64,000 nt of DNA. It comes from Daucus carota subsp. sativus (taxonomy: Eukaryota; Streptophyta; Magnoliopsida; Apiales; Apiaceae). The notes under the pieces were generated by a model. It was not told where the DNA came from. It made no database searches and saw nothing but the letters and a program-made list of their open reading frames with translations. The first letter of the stretch is position 1; the number at the start of each line of letters is the position of its first letter. The stretch is taken from the NCBI RefSeq assembly GCF_001625215.2, contig NC_030387.2, positions 6,228,501-6,292,500 on the forward strand, read 5' to 3'. Shown piece after piece: positions 49,371 through 59,501 of the stretch. A program made the translations under genes and the position numbers.

Positions 49371-49970
49371 CCATCATTCGAGGCCTTTTCCGGAAAGATT
49401 GGAGAGTGCCTGATGGTTATAGCTGCGGCAACTTAAGCAGTTGAAGTTATTCAGAACATTCATACAATTTGTTTGTTGCAGTGTAAAATGTCTTCTTCTT
49501 GTCTGATTTTTTGATTAGCCCGTTGTTATAAGGTCCCTTATTTTTTCACTTTTGTCTAAATTGTAGAAATTTACATAAAACCCATCTAAAGTATAAATTT
49601 GAAGAATAACATAATGTATGTGTGATCTAGGTTCCACTTGGTTAATCATAAATGTTTAAGCTTTTTTGTCCAGAAAAATGAAACAGATTGTAGTGAGGTA
49701 AAAGAAGAAAAGAAAATCTTGAAAGATGGATATGATAATGGCCTAATTTAGTCTTCAACATTCCCAAATTAGGCTAAATTAAGATTGACCAAAAATCCTG
49801 GACCACAAACGATCACTCAACTACCATCTCTCATTCAGTTTTCAAATTTAGAACAAGAGATAGATTAACAAAATAAGAGGGGAAAATTAAGGAATCTCAT
49901 CTTTGCATCCTCATAACCAATTCCAAAAGCTATCTCTCTCTCTGCAACCCTTCTGTTTCCGTCCTCAAAT
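49371..49970. other. Intergenic DNA between the JASON-like and C2 genes
   Basis: Contains the out-of-frame conserved-looking tail of the upstream gene (to 49413), its 3'UTR, and the promoter of the C2 gene. A CT run lies just before its ATG (49934-49942). No clear TATA box. Confidence 0.5.
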
Positions 49971-52256
49971 ATGGGTGACGACAAGGTTGCAGCACTTCCT
50001 CCAAGCGGCAGGGCTAGTGGGTCGGTGCTCACACGGGCCATGACAAGTCCTGCCATGTCAAGTCCCTCGCTGACAACGTCATTGAACAAAATCCCATTCA
50101 AACTTCTTGAACTCAAGGTCATTGCTGCCCAGGACTTGCCTCCAGTTTCTAAATATTTACACACATATGTAATGGCATGGGTGCACCCTGATAACAAGCT
50201 GATAACACCGGTAGATCACAAGGGAAACACCAATCCCACGTGGAATTTCCGGATGGTATTTGGCGTCGATGACAACTTTTTGAACTCCAAGTCATCAGCT
50301 GTTATGATGGAAATTTACAATATTTCAAAATTAAGTAATAGGCCTATTGGAACCACCTGTCTACCTGTCGACATTCTGCTTAATAATTCTCATTCTGAGA
50401 TCATGAAAAGACCTTTGAAGCTGCAGATCTCGCGCCCATCAGGTGATCTTCAAGGCTATCTCATTGTTACTCTTAATCTTGTCAATACAAAAATCAGGAA
50501 CATACATGAAGGGTCTGAGAACATTCCAAAAGCATTTAATCGAAGAATTATGATCAGGCAAATCAGCCGACGATTGACTCATTCAGAAAGCACCAAGCCA
50601 AGGACAACATATTACGAAGAAGAGGAAGAACAGGACGATGCTACCACAGTGAGTGACCTTGATACTACTTCATTGGGTGACCCCGATCTTGCCACATTGA
50701 TTGACCCCAATATTATCACTTTGAGTGACTCCGAAAGTGGATCTATGGATATAGAAACAAGATCATTGGCATCAGATCTTTCTGCAGCACTCAAGGACAG
50801 TGGCATGACTTCGCCACATGGAGAGAACTCAGGTCCAGAAACCGGTCTGAGTGGAGAGAATTCGGGTCCGGGAATCTCGCGAACCTCGTCAATTGGAGAG
50901 AATTTAGGTCCGAGAACCTCACATACCTCGCCAAATGGGGAGAATTCAGGTCTTGCAATGTCGCCAAATGGGGAGCATTCAGGTCTTGCAACGTCGCCAA
51001 ATGAGGAGAATTCCGGTTCGTCAAATGAAGAGAATTTAGGTTCAGGAACATCGTCAACCTCGCCAAAAGAAGAGAGTTCAGAGAATCCATGCCTATCAAA
51101 TAAAGAGATATCAGGTGTAGGAACCTCACCAACCTCACCAAATGGAGAGAATTTAGGTAAGTCAAATAAAGAGAATTTAGGTCCAGGAACCTCGCCAAAT
51201 GGAGAGAATTCAGGTCTAGGAATGTCGCCAACTTCACCAAATAAAGAGAATTCAGGTCTAGGTACCTCGACAGATGGAGAGAATTCAATGTTGCCAAATG
51301 TAGAGAATTCAGGCCTAGGAACCTCGTCAACCTCATCTAATGGAGAGAATTCAGTTATGCCAAATGGAGAGAATTCAGGTCAAAGAACCTCGCCAACCTC
51401 CCCAAATGGAGAGAATTCAGTTCTAGGAACCTCGCCAAACAAAGAGAATTCAGGTCTAGGAACCTCGCCAACCTCGCCAAAGGAAGAGAATTCACTTCTG
51501 CCAAATGGAGAGAATTCAGGTTCAGAAATCTCGCCAACCATGCCAAATGAAGAGAATTCAGGTCAAGGAACCTTGCCAACCATGCCAAGTGGAGATAATT
51601 CATGTCTAGAAACCTCGTCAACCATGCCAAATGGAGAGAATTCAGGTCCAGGAATCTCGCCAACCATGCCTAAAGAGAATTCAGGTCCAAGAATCTCGCC
51701 AACCATGCCAAATGAAGAGAATCCAGGTCAAGGAACCTTGCCAACCATGCCAAATGGAGATAATTCACATCTAGAAACCTCATCAACCATACCAAATGAA
51801 GAGAATACAGGTACAAGAACCTCGACAACCTCATCAAACGGAGAGAATTCAGGTCAAACAACCTCGACAACCTCTCCAACTAGAGATATTCCACGTCAAG
51901 GAACCCCAAAACTTGATGGCCGGAGTGAAGCCGAAGAAAAGAACAACAATGACAAGGCCAACAAAGAAAAGAACACCAAGGAGATGGCAAATGGTGTCGT
52001 CGAATTACTAGACGATAAAGTCTTAATCACAGGGAACGAATCGAAAGTGACGGCACGACGACATAGAAGGCACTCAGATGGTGGAGGACTCCTTTCATTT
52101 TTCACAACTGCGATAATGTGTGGAAGTGGTACTATGGGTAAGACCAACAAGCAGAAGAACCGGAGGTTGAAAAAGAAGTCGAAGAGTACCAAGAAGCTCC
52201 AGGCCCATGATATGGATTATCCTCCTGATCAAAAGAAATTGCCACACGATATATAA
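49971..52256 (+). CDS. C2-domain protein with long GENSG-type repeat tail
   Basis: An intronless frame of 761 residues. The N-terminal C2 domain (~42-180) reads FKLLELKVIAAQDLPPVSK, TYVMAWVHPDNKLITPVD, NPTWNFRMVFGVDD, AVMMEIYNIS, then LQISRPSGDLQGYL. This is the plant SRC2/CaLB-type C2 fold that binds membranes. Few of the usual calcium-ligand Asp residues are evident, so calcium dependence is doubtful. Residues ~280-650 are about 30 imperfect 11-13-residue units (PNGENSGLGTSPTS type) predicted to be disordered. GAATTC recurs in most units at DNA level. The C-terminus (ARRHRRHSDGGGLLSFF, then a Lys/Arg-rich run) resembles the basic tails of plant C2 proteins. The ATG is the first in frame, after a CT-rich leader. 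A tandem partial copy follows at 53757. Confidence 0.88.
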   Translation: MGDDKVAALPPSGRASGSVLTRAMTSPAMSSPSLTTSLNKIPFKLLELKVIAAQDLPPVSKYLHTYVMAWVHPDNKLITPVDHKGNTNPTWNFRMVFGVDDNFLNSKSSAVMMEIYNISKLSNRPIGTTCLPVDILLNNSHSEIMKRPLKLQISRPSGDLQGYLIVTLNLVNTKIRNIHEGSENIPKAFNRRIMIRQISRRLTHSESTKPRTTYYEEEEEQDDATTVSDLDTTSLGDPDLATLIDPNIITLSDSESGSMDIETRSLASDLSAALKDSGMTSPHGENSGPETGLSGENSGPGISRTSSIGENLGPRTSHTSPNGENSGLAMSPNGEHSGLATSPNEENSGSSNEENLGSGTSSTSPKEESSENPCLSNKEISGVGTSPTSPNGENLGKSNKENLGPGTSPNGENSGLGMSPTSPNKENSGLGTSTDGENSMLPNVENSGLGTSSTSSNGENSVMPNGENSGQRTSPTSPNGENSVLGTSPNKENSGLGTSPTSPKEENSLLPNGENSGSEISPTMPNEENSGQGTLPTMPSGDNSCLETSSTMPNGENSGPGISPTMPKENSGPRISPTMPNEENPGQGTLPTMPNGDNSHLETSSTIPNEENTGTRTSTTSSNGENSGQTTSTTSPTRDIPRQGTPKLDGRSEAEEKNNNDKANKEKNTKEMANGVVELLDDKVLITGNESKVTARRHRRHSDGGGLLSFFTTAIMCGSGTMGKTNKQKNRRLKKKSKSTKKLQAHDMDYPPDQKKLPHDI

Positions 52257-53756
52257 CTGCAGCAACGAAACCAAGTTTTTATTAAGCTAGAAATTTTGTG
52301 TTTGTCTTGCATCAAAATGTTGGTGATGCAATTTCTCTGTAATTATTATATGTGTCTTATGCCTTTTGCAGTACATGCGAGGTATTGTAGTATCTATTTC
52401 ATTGAATTATTTGTTGTAATAAGACTTATAACATTTTTTTTTCACCATTTTTTTCAGACGTTTCTAGCTTAACTTGTGAAATGGTACTAGTATAAACTAT
52501 GTTTGACCTCACATTTTATATACACACGCTAATAATGGAGGCTTACAGGGTTAATACTTTATTTCATCGCTTTACTGGATCAAAACTTTTAGTTGTGTTG
52601 TTGAGGGAAAAAAATTCTAAAAAATTCCATTTAGATAATAAAATATCTAAAAACTTACAATCAAGAGATTAAGCTTATAAAAAATTTCAGCGTTTTTTAG
52701 TAGTCTTTGACTTTAACGGGTAAACGTTAATTTTACCGGAATTGCAATTCTTTTTTTTAAGATTTGCATGTGTAAGTTAGGGGATTAATTGAGTATTGCT
52801 AACTTTCCCCAAAATAGCTATAAAAATAGGGTTTTTAAGGTTAAATTGGGGATTTGCTGCTTAATGATTTGATTGTTAAATTGATATGGGGGTTTGGTTT
52901 AGAGACAGGGGGAGTAATCGGAGGGTTTAAGTGTGGATTGTGTTATAGCGGAGGTGGGAGTATTATTGGAGTTGTGGGGTCGATAACGGAGGAGAGGAAA
53001 ATCGCTGGTGGTGGCGAGTGAGAAAGAACGAGATAAGGTAGCTGTGGAGTTGGGGTGATGAAAAGGAGGGTGGCTAAGGCAGCGGAGAGAAGCCGGCGAC
53101 GTCTGGGTTACACTGCTGCAACGCGGTTGTGTTGTACGAGGGACGGAGGTGGAGAGAGAGGAGAGATTCCGACAGGCAGATGATCAGAGGCTGGCAGTGG
53201 CTGCCCCCGCGGGTTATCGAGTTGTGGTGTCGAAAACAGAGGGAGAGGGAAATTGCCGGCGAGGCAGGGATTAGAGAGATTAAAGTGGATGTGTTTTCAG
53301 TTAAATTTTGATAGATATCGATAGAATAACTTATTTGAAAGTTTTAAATGGTATAATTAGTTGACCGGAAGTTTTTTCCAATCGGTAGGTCAATTAAAAA
53401 TTATCGATGACTACGGTGATGAAATAGAGCATTAACCAGTGTCTTATATAGTGTCCGGTTGGAGTGCATTTTAACTAAAAAATAGTGCAAAAGCTCACCA
53501 TTTTGGCACGTGACTAGAGCTGTTTTGAGGTTTGTGTATTGGTTATTTGGCTATTTGCTAATATATGTGGCTGGATGGCTTTGTATGAAGTATGACTTGG
53601 AAAAAAATGACAAATAAAACCTAAAAAGAAAAGCTTACACTGAAATGGTTGTTCTGAGAATATGGGCCACTTTGTCCTTTAAAACTTGTCACTGATTACA
53701 AAATTACATAATTACTCTAACCTGTAAGTTCCTGTTTAGAGTTCGTATCATCCTAG
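50815..53756. repeat. Tandem duplication, unit 1
   Basis: Runs from inside the repeat tail of the C2 gene, through its 3'UTR and flank, to a short Ty1-copia fragment ending gttcgtatcatcctag. The same order recurs at 53757-56070. Unit 1 carries a 670-bp block (52775-53444) that unit 2 lacks. Confidence 0.85.
52775..53444. mobile_element. 670-bp TA-flanked block present in only one duplicate
   Basis: Unit 1 reads catgtgTA[block]TAtagtgtcc. Unit 2 (about 55763-55782) reads catgtgTAtagtgtcc-like sequence without the block. So it is either an insertion with a TA duplication or a precise deletion in unit 2. The middle (52870-53290) is GC-rich with a 60-codon frame and no recognisable domain. Terminal inverted repeats are not evident. 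Confidence 0.5.
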
Positions 53757-55270
53757 CAAATGGAGAGAATTCTAGGACATTAACCTCGGCAAATGAAGAG
53801 AATTCGGGTCCGGGAATCTCGCAAACCTCGTCAATTGGAGAGAATTTAGGTCTGGGAACCTCACAAACCTCGCCAAATGGGGAGAATTCAGGTCTAGCAA
53901 CGTCATCAAATGGGGAGAATTCAGGTTCGTCAAATGAAGAGAATTTAGGTTCAGGAACATCGCCAACCTCGCCAAAAGAAGAGAGTTCAGAGAATTCATG
54001 CCTATCAAATAAAGAGATATCAGGTGTAGGATCCTCACCAACCTCACCAAATGGAGAGAATTTAGGTAAGTCAAATAAAGAAAATTTAGGTCTAGGAACC
54101 TCGCCAACCTCGCCAAATGGAGAGAACTCGGGTCTATGAATGTCGCCCACTTCACCAAATAGAGAGAATTCAGGTCTAGGTACCTCGACAGATGGAGATA
54201 ATTCAATGTTGCCAAATGTAGAGAATTCGGCCCGGGAACCTCGTCAACCTCATCAAATGGAGAGAATTCAGTTATGCCAAATGGAGAGAATTTAGGTCAA
54301 AGAACCTCGCCAACCTCCCCAAATTGAGAGAATTCAGTTGTAAGAACCTCGCCAAACAAAGAGAATTCAGGTCTAGGAACCTCACCAACCTCGCTAAACA
54401 AAGAGAGTTCAGGTCTAGGAACCTCACCAACCTCACCAAACAAAGAAAATTGAATTCTGCCAGATGGAGAGAATCCAGGTCGAGGTACCTCGCCAACAAT
54501 GTCAAATGGAGAGAATTCAGGTCCAGGATTCTCGCCAACCATGCCAAATATTGAAGACAATTCTGGTCAAGGAACCTTGCCAGCTGGAGATAATTCACAT
54601 TTGGAAACCTCGTCAACCATGCCAAATGAAGAGAATTCAGGTCTAAGAACCTCACCAACCTCGCCAAACAAAGAGTATTCAGGTCTAGGAACCTCGCCAA
54701 AAGAGGAGAATCCACTTCTGCCAAATGCAGAGAATCCAGGTCCAGGAACTTCGCCAACCATGCCAAATGAAGAGAATTCAAGTCAAGGAACCTTTCCAAC
54801 CGTGCCAAATGGAGACAAAACCTCATCAACCAAGAACCTCGAATACCTCATCAAGCGGAGAGAATTCAGGTCAAGCAACCTCGACAACCTATCCAAATAG
54901 AGATATTCCATGTCGAGGAACCTCAAAACTTGATGGCCGGAGTGAAGCCGAAGAAAAGAACAGCAATGACAAGGCCAATAAAGAAAAGAACACCAAGGAG
55001 ATGGCAAATGGTGTCGTCGAATTACTGGATGATAAAGTTTTCGTCATAGGGAACGAATCGAAAGTGACAGCACAACGACATAGAAGGCACTCGGATGGTG
55101 GAGGATTCCTTTCATTTTTCATGACTGCGATAATTTGTGGAAGTGGCACTATGAAGCCCAACAAGCAGAAGAACCGAAGGTTGAAAAAGAAGTCAAAGAG
55201 TACCAAGAAGCTCCAGGCCCATGATATGGATTATCCTCCTGATCAAAAAAAGTTGCCACACGATATATAA
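53757..55270 (+). pseudogene. Headless, disrupted tandem copy of the C2/GENSG gene
   Basis: Matches unit 1 from about 50815 to the stop at 52256, but has no C2 domain, no start codon and no promoter. Lesions visible against the parent: TGA at 54137-54139 (parent GGA), a 1-bp loss near 54228, TGA at 54325-54327 (parent GGA), further frame changes, and missing repeat units. The last ~130 codons, including RRHRRHSDGGG and the basic tail, remain open to 55270 in the parental frame. Confidence 0.9.
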
Positions 55271-56070
55271 CTGCAACAACAAAACCAAGTTTTTTATTAA
55301 GCTAGAAATTTTGGGTTTGTCTTGCATCCAAATGTTGGTGATGCAATTTCTCTATAATTATTATATGCATTTTATGCCTTTTGCACTACATGCGAGGTGT
55401 TGTAACATCTATTTCGTCGAATTTTTTGCTGTAATTAATAAGACTTGTAACATTTTTTTCTTTCCATCGTTTTCAGACGTTCCTAGCTTAACTTGTGCAA
55501 TGGTACCAGTTTATCCATGTACTATGTTGGCCTCACATTTATATATTTACACAGTAATAATACGAGTCTTAGAGGGTTAATAATGCTCTATTTCATCGCT
55601 ATACTGCCTGCCGAGTGAAAAAAATTCATTTAAATAATAAAGTATCTAAAAATTTACAATTACAAGATTAAGCTTAAAAAACATTTTAGCGTCGTTTAAG
55701 TAGTCTTTGACTTTAACGGATAAAACGCTAATTTAAAAGAAATTGCATATATTTTTAAGATTTACATGTGTATATAGTGTCCAATTGAAGTGCATTTTAC
55801 TCAAAAATAGTGCAAAAACTCACCATTTTGGCACGCGACTAGAGAGCTGTTCTGAGGCATGTGTATTGGTTATTTGTTAATATATGGGCTGGAGGGCTTT
55901 GTATGAAGTATGACTTGGAAAAGATGACAAATAAAACTTATAAATAAAATTTTGCACTGAAATGGATGTTTTGAGAAGATGGACCACTTTGTCCTTTCAA
56001 ACTTGTCACTAACTACATAATTCCATAATTACCTAACATGTAAGTTCCCGTTAGAGTTCGTATCATCCCA
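53757..56070. repeat. Tandem duplication, unit 2
   Basis: Repeats 50815-53756 in direct order, including the 3' flank words (gctagaaattttg, tcatttgcatgcgaggt-type) and the stretch atagtgtcc..ttggagtgcatttta through gttcgtatcatcccag. It then continues into the rest of the copia remnant. Confidence 0.85.
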
Positions 56071-57415
56071 GCTTCTTCCCTTAGTAATGTATGTCCTTAC
56101 TTTGTGTTTGGCAATCATTGCATCCAGTTTTACTTTCAGCTTCTCATTTTCTTTCTTCAGATCTTCATATGAGCTCTTATTCTTTTAAGTAACATTTTTT
56201 TTCTCTTGTAGGAGTTGCTTTAGATCTTCTGCACTCAGTTGTGAAGTACCCAAGATCATTGCAGTTTTCACCTCACCTTGCTTTTGTCGACCATATATGG
56301 TTTTAAACTACTGCTCTTAGAACCATAGCCTAATTCTAAGTAATTTCTCTTGTTCTGAATCTTATTTGTTGTGCTTTTTTATACCGAGGATTTTGTTTCT
56401 CTAATATTTGATATGCTTGAACCTGGCTGCCATTATATCATGGTCTTATCTTCCATCTGGTCCAGCTCCTCTAGAGTATAATACTTATCCTCAGGATCAA
56501 CAGAAACATCATATGTTTCAGCTTCAATTATCTCAAACTACTTCTTCTTTATCCTGAAAAGCAACATGCTCATTTACAAATAGAGTAGTAGTCTTTTGCA
56601 CTGTAACATTATTATTCTTTAGTGATTTAGTTCCATAGATGATCTCTCTTTGGTCCAGCTCCTTTTCATAGGTTTTTAACTTCCCCTTTTCAAGGGACAT
56701 GTTGTTGAAGTTGACACTTTTCCTAATCACGAAAGCTTGTTTTCAAGGTGCCCTGGCATCACTAATGGAAACTTTCTGTTTATTTTTCTTTGTGGATATC
56801 TTTTGTCATTGAAAGTCAACTCATCATCAACATGAATCTCTCAAAGACTTGAGAAATTTACAGTCTAGTTTGTGATTCAAATGCTTCATATATAAAGATT
56901 CACATATCAAATTTGTTTTCTTTCACTTCATTAGTTTCTTCCATCATTAGTTCAATGACTTCCCACATTGGCTTTGCATTTTAATAGCTAAGGATCAGAT
57001 CGGTTTTTCTTATCCGATGGTGAGACATTATTTTGTCCATTGCTTCAACTATAATCACCTGCGCAGTCATGTGTCAAGCGCGACGAATTCCTTATCCGAA
57101 TCAGTAAATTTAGTCGGTTCCTTTGGAGTAGACTGTAGATCTTTGAGGAATCATGCCTCCATTCTCAACGGATTTAGGAACGATCTTTATTGGGACATAA
57201 AGATCATTCTCTATCATTCTAATGTACATGGAATTTGCAGCTTTAATGAAATGAAGCATTTTTTCAGTTGTTATAGTCTTCGAGGTCAAATGGAGAAACC
57301 TTAATTCCGAGTTTCTCGGAGTTCATGAATTGAGTTTGTGGAGATAGCTTTTCTAAATGTATAGAAATGTATGGATCTTAGATTCGTATGTCGATGAGCA
57401 AGCTCTAATACCAAT
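56058..57415 (-). mobile_element. Ty1-copia gag-region remnant
   Basis: On the minus strand the region starts with the primer-binding site tggtattagagct (57401-57412). It then runs through a decayed gag frame with many stops to the zinc-knuckle-distal part, readable near 56060-56200 as SSYEDLKKENEKLKVKLDAM and AKHKVRTYITKGRSWDD. Pol is absent. The left break lies exactly at the C2 tandem-duplication junction. Confidence 0.75.
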
Positions 57416-57597
57416 TGTTATTCAGAAATACATCTCTACCAAATTATCGAATTAAATCATTTTCAGATTAACCAGTTCAATATTCGTTAAATCTTAATCC
57501 AACTCTAAGAAGTTCAAGGAATATATCTGTATTATATAAACCTCGAGAGGGTGCTACGAATTCTGGCACGGAGGTTAGCTACAATGACAACAATACA
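57416..57597 (-). mobile_element. 5' LTR of the copia remnant
   Basis: On the minus strand about 182 bp start TGTATTG (plus 57591-57597) and end in ...AACA just before the primer-binding site spacer, i.e. TG...CA termini. No second LTR is found in the window. Confidence 0.5.
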
Positions 57598-57600
57598 CTA

Positions 57601-57805
57601 ATTAGGGATGGCAATCGGGACGGATCGGGTCGGGTATCGCAAAATCCATACCTAAACCCGAAAATTTTATCCAAACCCAAACCTGACCCGAACCCGAATC
57701 CGAAAAATATCCGAAAATGAATACCCGAACCCGATCCAATGGATTTTGGATCATATTCACGTATATCCAAAACCCGTTTTTTTTGGATTGGCTATCCGAA
57801 ACCCG
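57601..57805. repeat. GGGT(C/T)CGG-rich fold-back arm (left)
   Basis: Begins tagggatggcaatcggg, a common start of plant fold-back repeats, followed by acccg/cgggt words (aacccgaacccg). The matching opposite-strand composition occurs at 59195-59365. Confidence 0.55.
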
Positions 57806-58143
57806 AACCCGAAATCTAAGAATATTTATAATTATAAATATTCCAAGCACTTGAAATCACAAACGCTACATGGAGCACCAGGAGGAGATAAATTTTATTA
57901 TTTCAACTTCAATCATTTTATCACAATATTAATTTGGTTTATATATGTATAATTAATATTTTATTAATTAACCTAATTAATAATATTTATCATTCGAAAA
58001 TATTTTATTCACCACATTAACCTTTTGAATAATGCTATAATTTAATTATTAGTCAATTTTTAGGTCAAAGATAAATATATGTTCTAAAAATTATACGATA
58101 ACATATATATAATGTAATATGTAATACATAAAGTTATACATAA

Positions 58144-58147
<4 letters not shown>

Positions 58148-58196
<49 letters not shown>
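58148..58196. repeat. (TA)n microsatellite
   Basis: A run of about 48 bp of TA dinucleotides abutting the fold-back element at 58197. Confidence 0.9.
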
Positions 58197-58202
<6 letters not shown>

Positions 58203-58625
58203 CACTCCATAGCATACCCTCTTATAAAGAGTTACGTAGCACACCATTATAAATATATACATAATATATATTTTATTATATTTTTTATGAAATATAATTG
58301 CAAATTTTGATTATTAAACCGAAAACGAAGTTATACAATTTTTTTATTCCAAAGATCATCTAAAATTATGCAATGTCTCAATATGATTCTATAACAGAAT
58401 AATAATCATCCAGAATTATTCTGTTGTAGAATCAGTTTCGAAAATATACTTTTTTAAATCAAATTTTAAGTGTTAAATTAATTAAAATAAATTATTTTTA
58501 TAGTATTCTATATTAGAATCACGTTTTATATGTATTTCATAACAGAATTTATAATAAAATTGATGATTTATAGTGGCGCACTATGTAACTCCATATAAGA
58601 AGTCCCTCTCTTGAATGTTGGCCTA
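58197..58625. mobile_element. Fold-back MITE nested in the larger repeat
   Basis: Left words agagttacgtagcacacc and attataaat pair with right atttatagtggcgcacta and gtaactccatataag. The outer agggtagc/cctctct ends are imperfect. AT-rich interior without coding content. Confidence 0.6.
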
Positions 58626-58719
58626 TATATATATATATGCAATTACTCAAATAGAAATTACTAAAATAAAAACTAAAATGGAAACCAAGAGAATCTCCAT
58701 ATCTGTTCACGTTTTCGAT

Positions 58720-59070
58720 TCAGATGGTGGAGACGGTGGAGGTGAAGGTGGAGATGGAGGAAGGATGATTGTAGCGGAGGTCTGGGCGGCTTGAAGTAGG
58801 GGGTTGGAGCGTTGCCGGAATAGTGGCGGCTCCGCCGCGTTTTGAAGTTAGGCCGAGGTGGAGAAACAAGTATGAACGGGGCTGAAGAAGGTTGAAGCAG
58901 CGACCAAGATGGGGCTGGTGAAGATGGAGGTGGAAATTGTGTTGTTAGAGAAATAATGGAGGTGGAGATGGAGGTTGTGGTTATGGAGGGGGCAGGCGGC
59001 ATAGAGGTGGTGGTGGTTATGGAGGAGGCGACGATGGAGGTGGCGGCAGTGGCGGATGTGGAGGTGGGGT
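58720..59070. repeat. GGTGGAG-rich low-complexity DNA
   Basis: Imperfect ggtgga/gatgga/ggaggt units on the plus strand give a Pro/Ser/Thr-rich minus-strand frame and a Glu/Val-rich plus-strand frame. Neither looks like a protein family, and the codon pattern follows the repeat. Confidence 0.7.
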
Positions 59071-59194
59071 TGGTGGAGATGGGGTTGTTTAAGAATTTAG
59101 TGGTATTTGCTTTAGGATTTAGTGATATTCCATCTTGATTTTTAGTTTCTAGAATAAGGATGTTTCTATTGGAGTAAAACTCTCTCTCTATATA

Positions 59195-59365
59195 TTATAT
59201 TCGGCTTTTTTTCGGGTTTCGGGTTCAGATCGGGTTTGGATCGGGTTTCGGATTTCAGATTTTGATCGGCATACCTAATATCCTAATCCAAATCCAAAAT
59301 TTTTCGGGTTTGAAAATTAAATCCATATCGAAATCCAAATCCAAAAAATCGGGTTCGGTAAATCC
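59195..59365. repeat. GGGTTTCGG-rich fold-back arm (right)
   Basis: Cgggtttcgggttcagatcg-type words are the opposite-strand counterpart of 57601-57805. It lies 137 bp before the first retained AP endonuclease exon. Confidence 0.5.
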
Positions 59366-59501
59366 ATATTTTACTTCTTAGTAGTATAACCTTATAGCTT
59401 TTGAATCTTACAATGCCTCACTCTCAACTCTCAAAAAAAAAATACAATTCCAGTTATCAGACTGAATCCCTTGAACGGTTCTATGTTTGCAAACTATGCA
59501 G

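Noticed and set aside
50791..51879. Long minus-strand frames reading LARFLDLNSLHLA-type leucine-rich repeats
   Set aside because: They are exact shadows of the GENSG coding minisatellite on the plus strand. The leucine-rich look comes from the repeat composition. No start context, no LRR consensus, and no separate gene structure.
53704..54829. Minus-strand and alternative plus-strand frames over the pseudogene (FSPFGEVGEVPRPEFS-type, LARFLDLNSLHL-type)
   Set aside because: Same repeat artefact as in the parent gene. A repeat whose units are mostly multiples of three opens all frames.
57579..57850. Minus-strand Gly/Phe-rich frames (FGFGFGSGLGLD-type)
   Set aside because: They arise from the acccgaacccg repeat of the fold-back arm, with no protein family likeness.
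58673..59002. Minus-strand Pro-rich 109-codon frame resembling an extensin or formin tail
   Set aside because: Low-complexity ggtgga repeat translated in reverse. No signal peptide or SPPPP/FH motifs, and the opposite frame is equally open.
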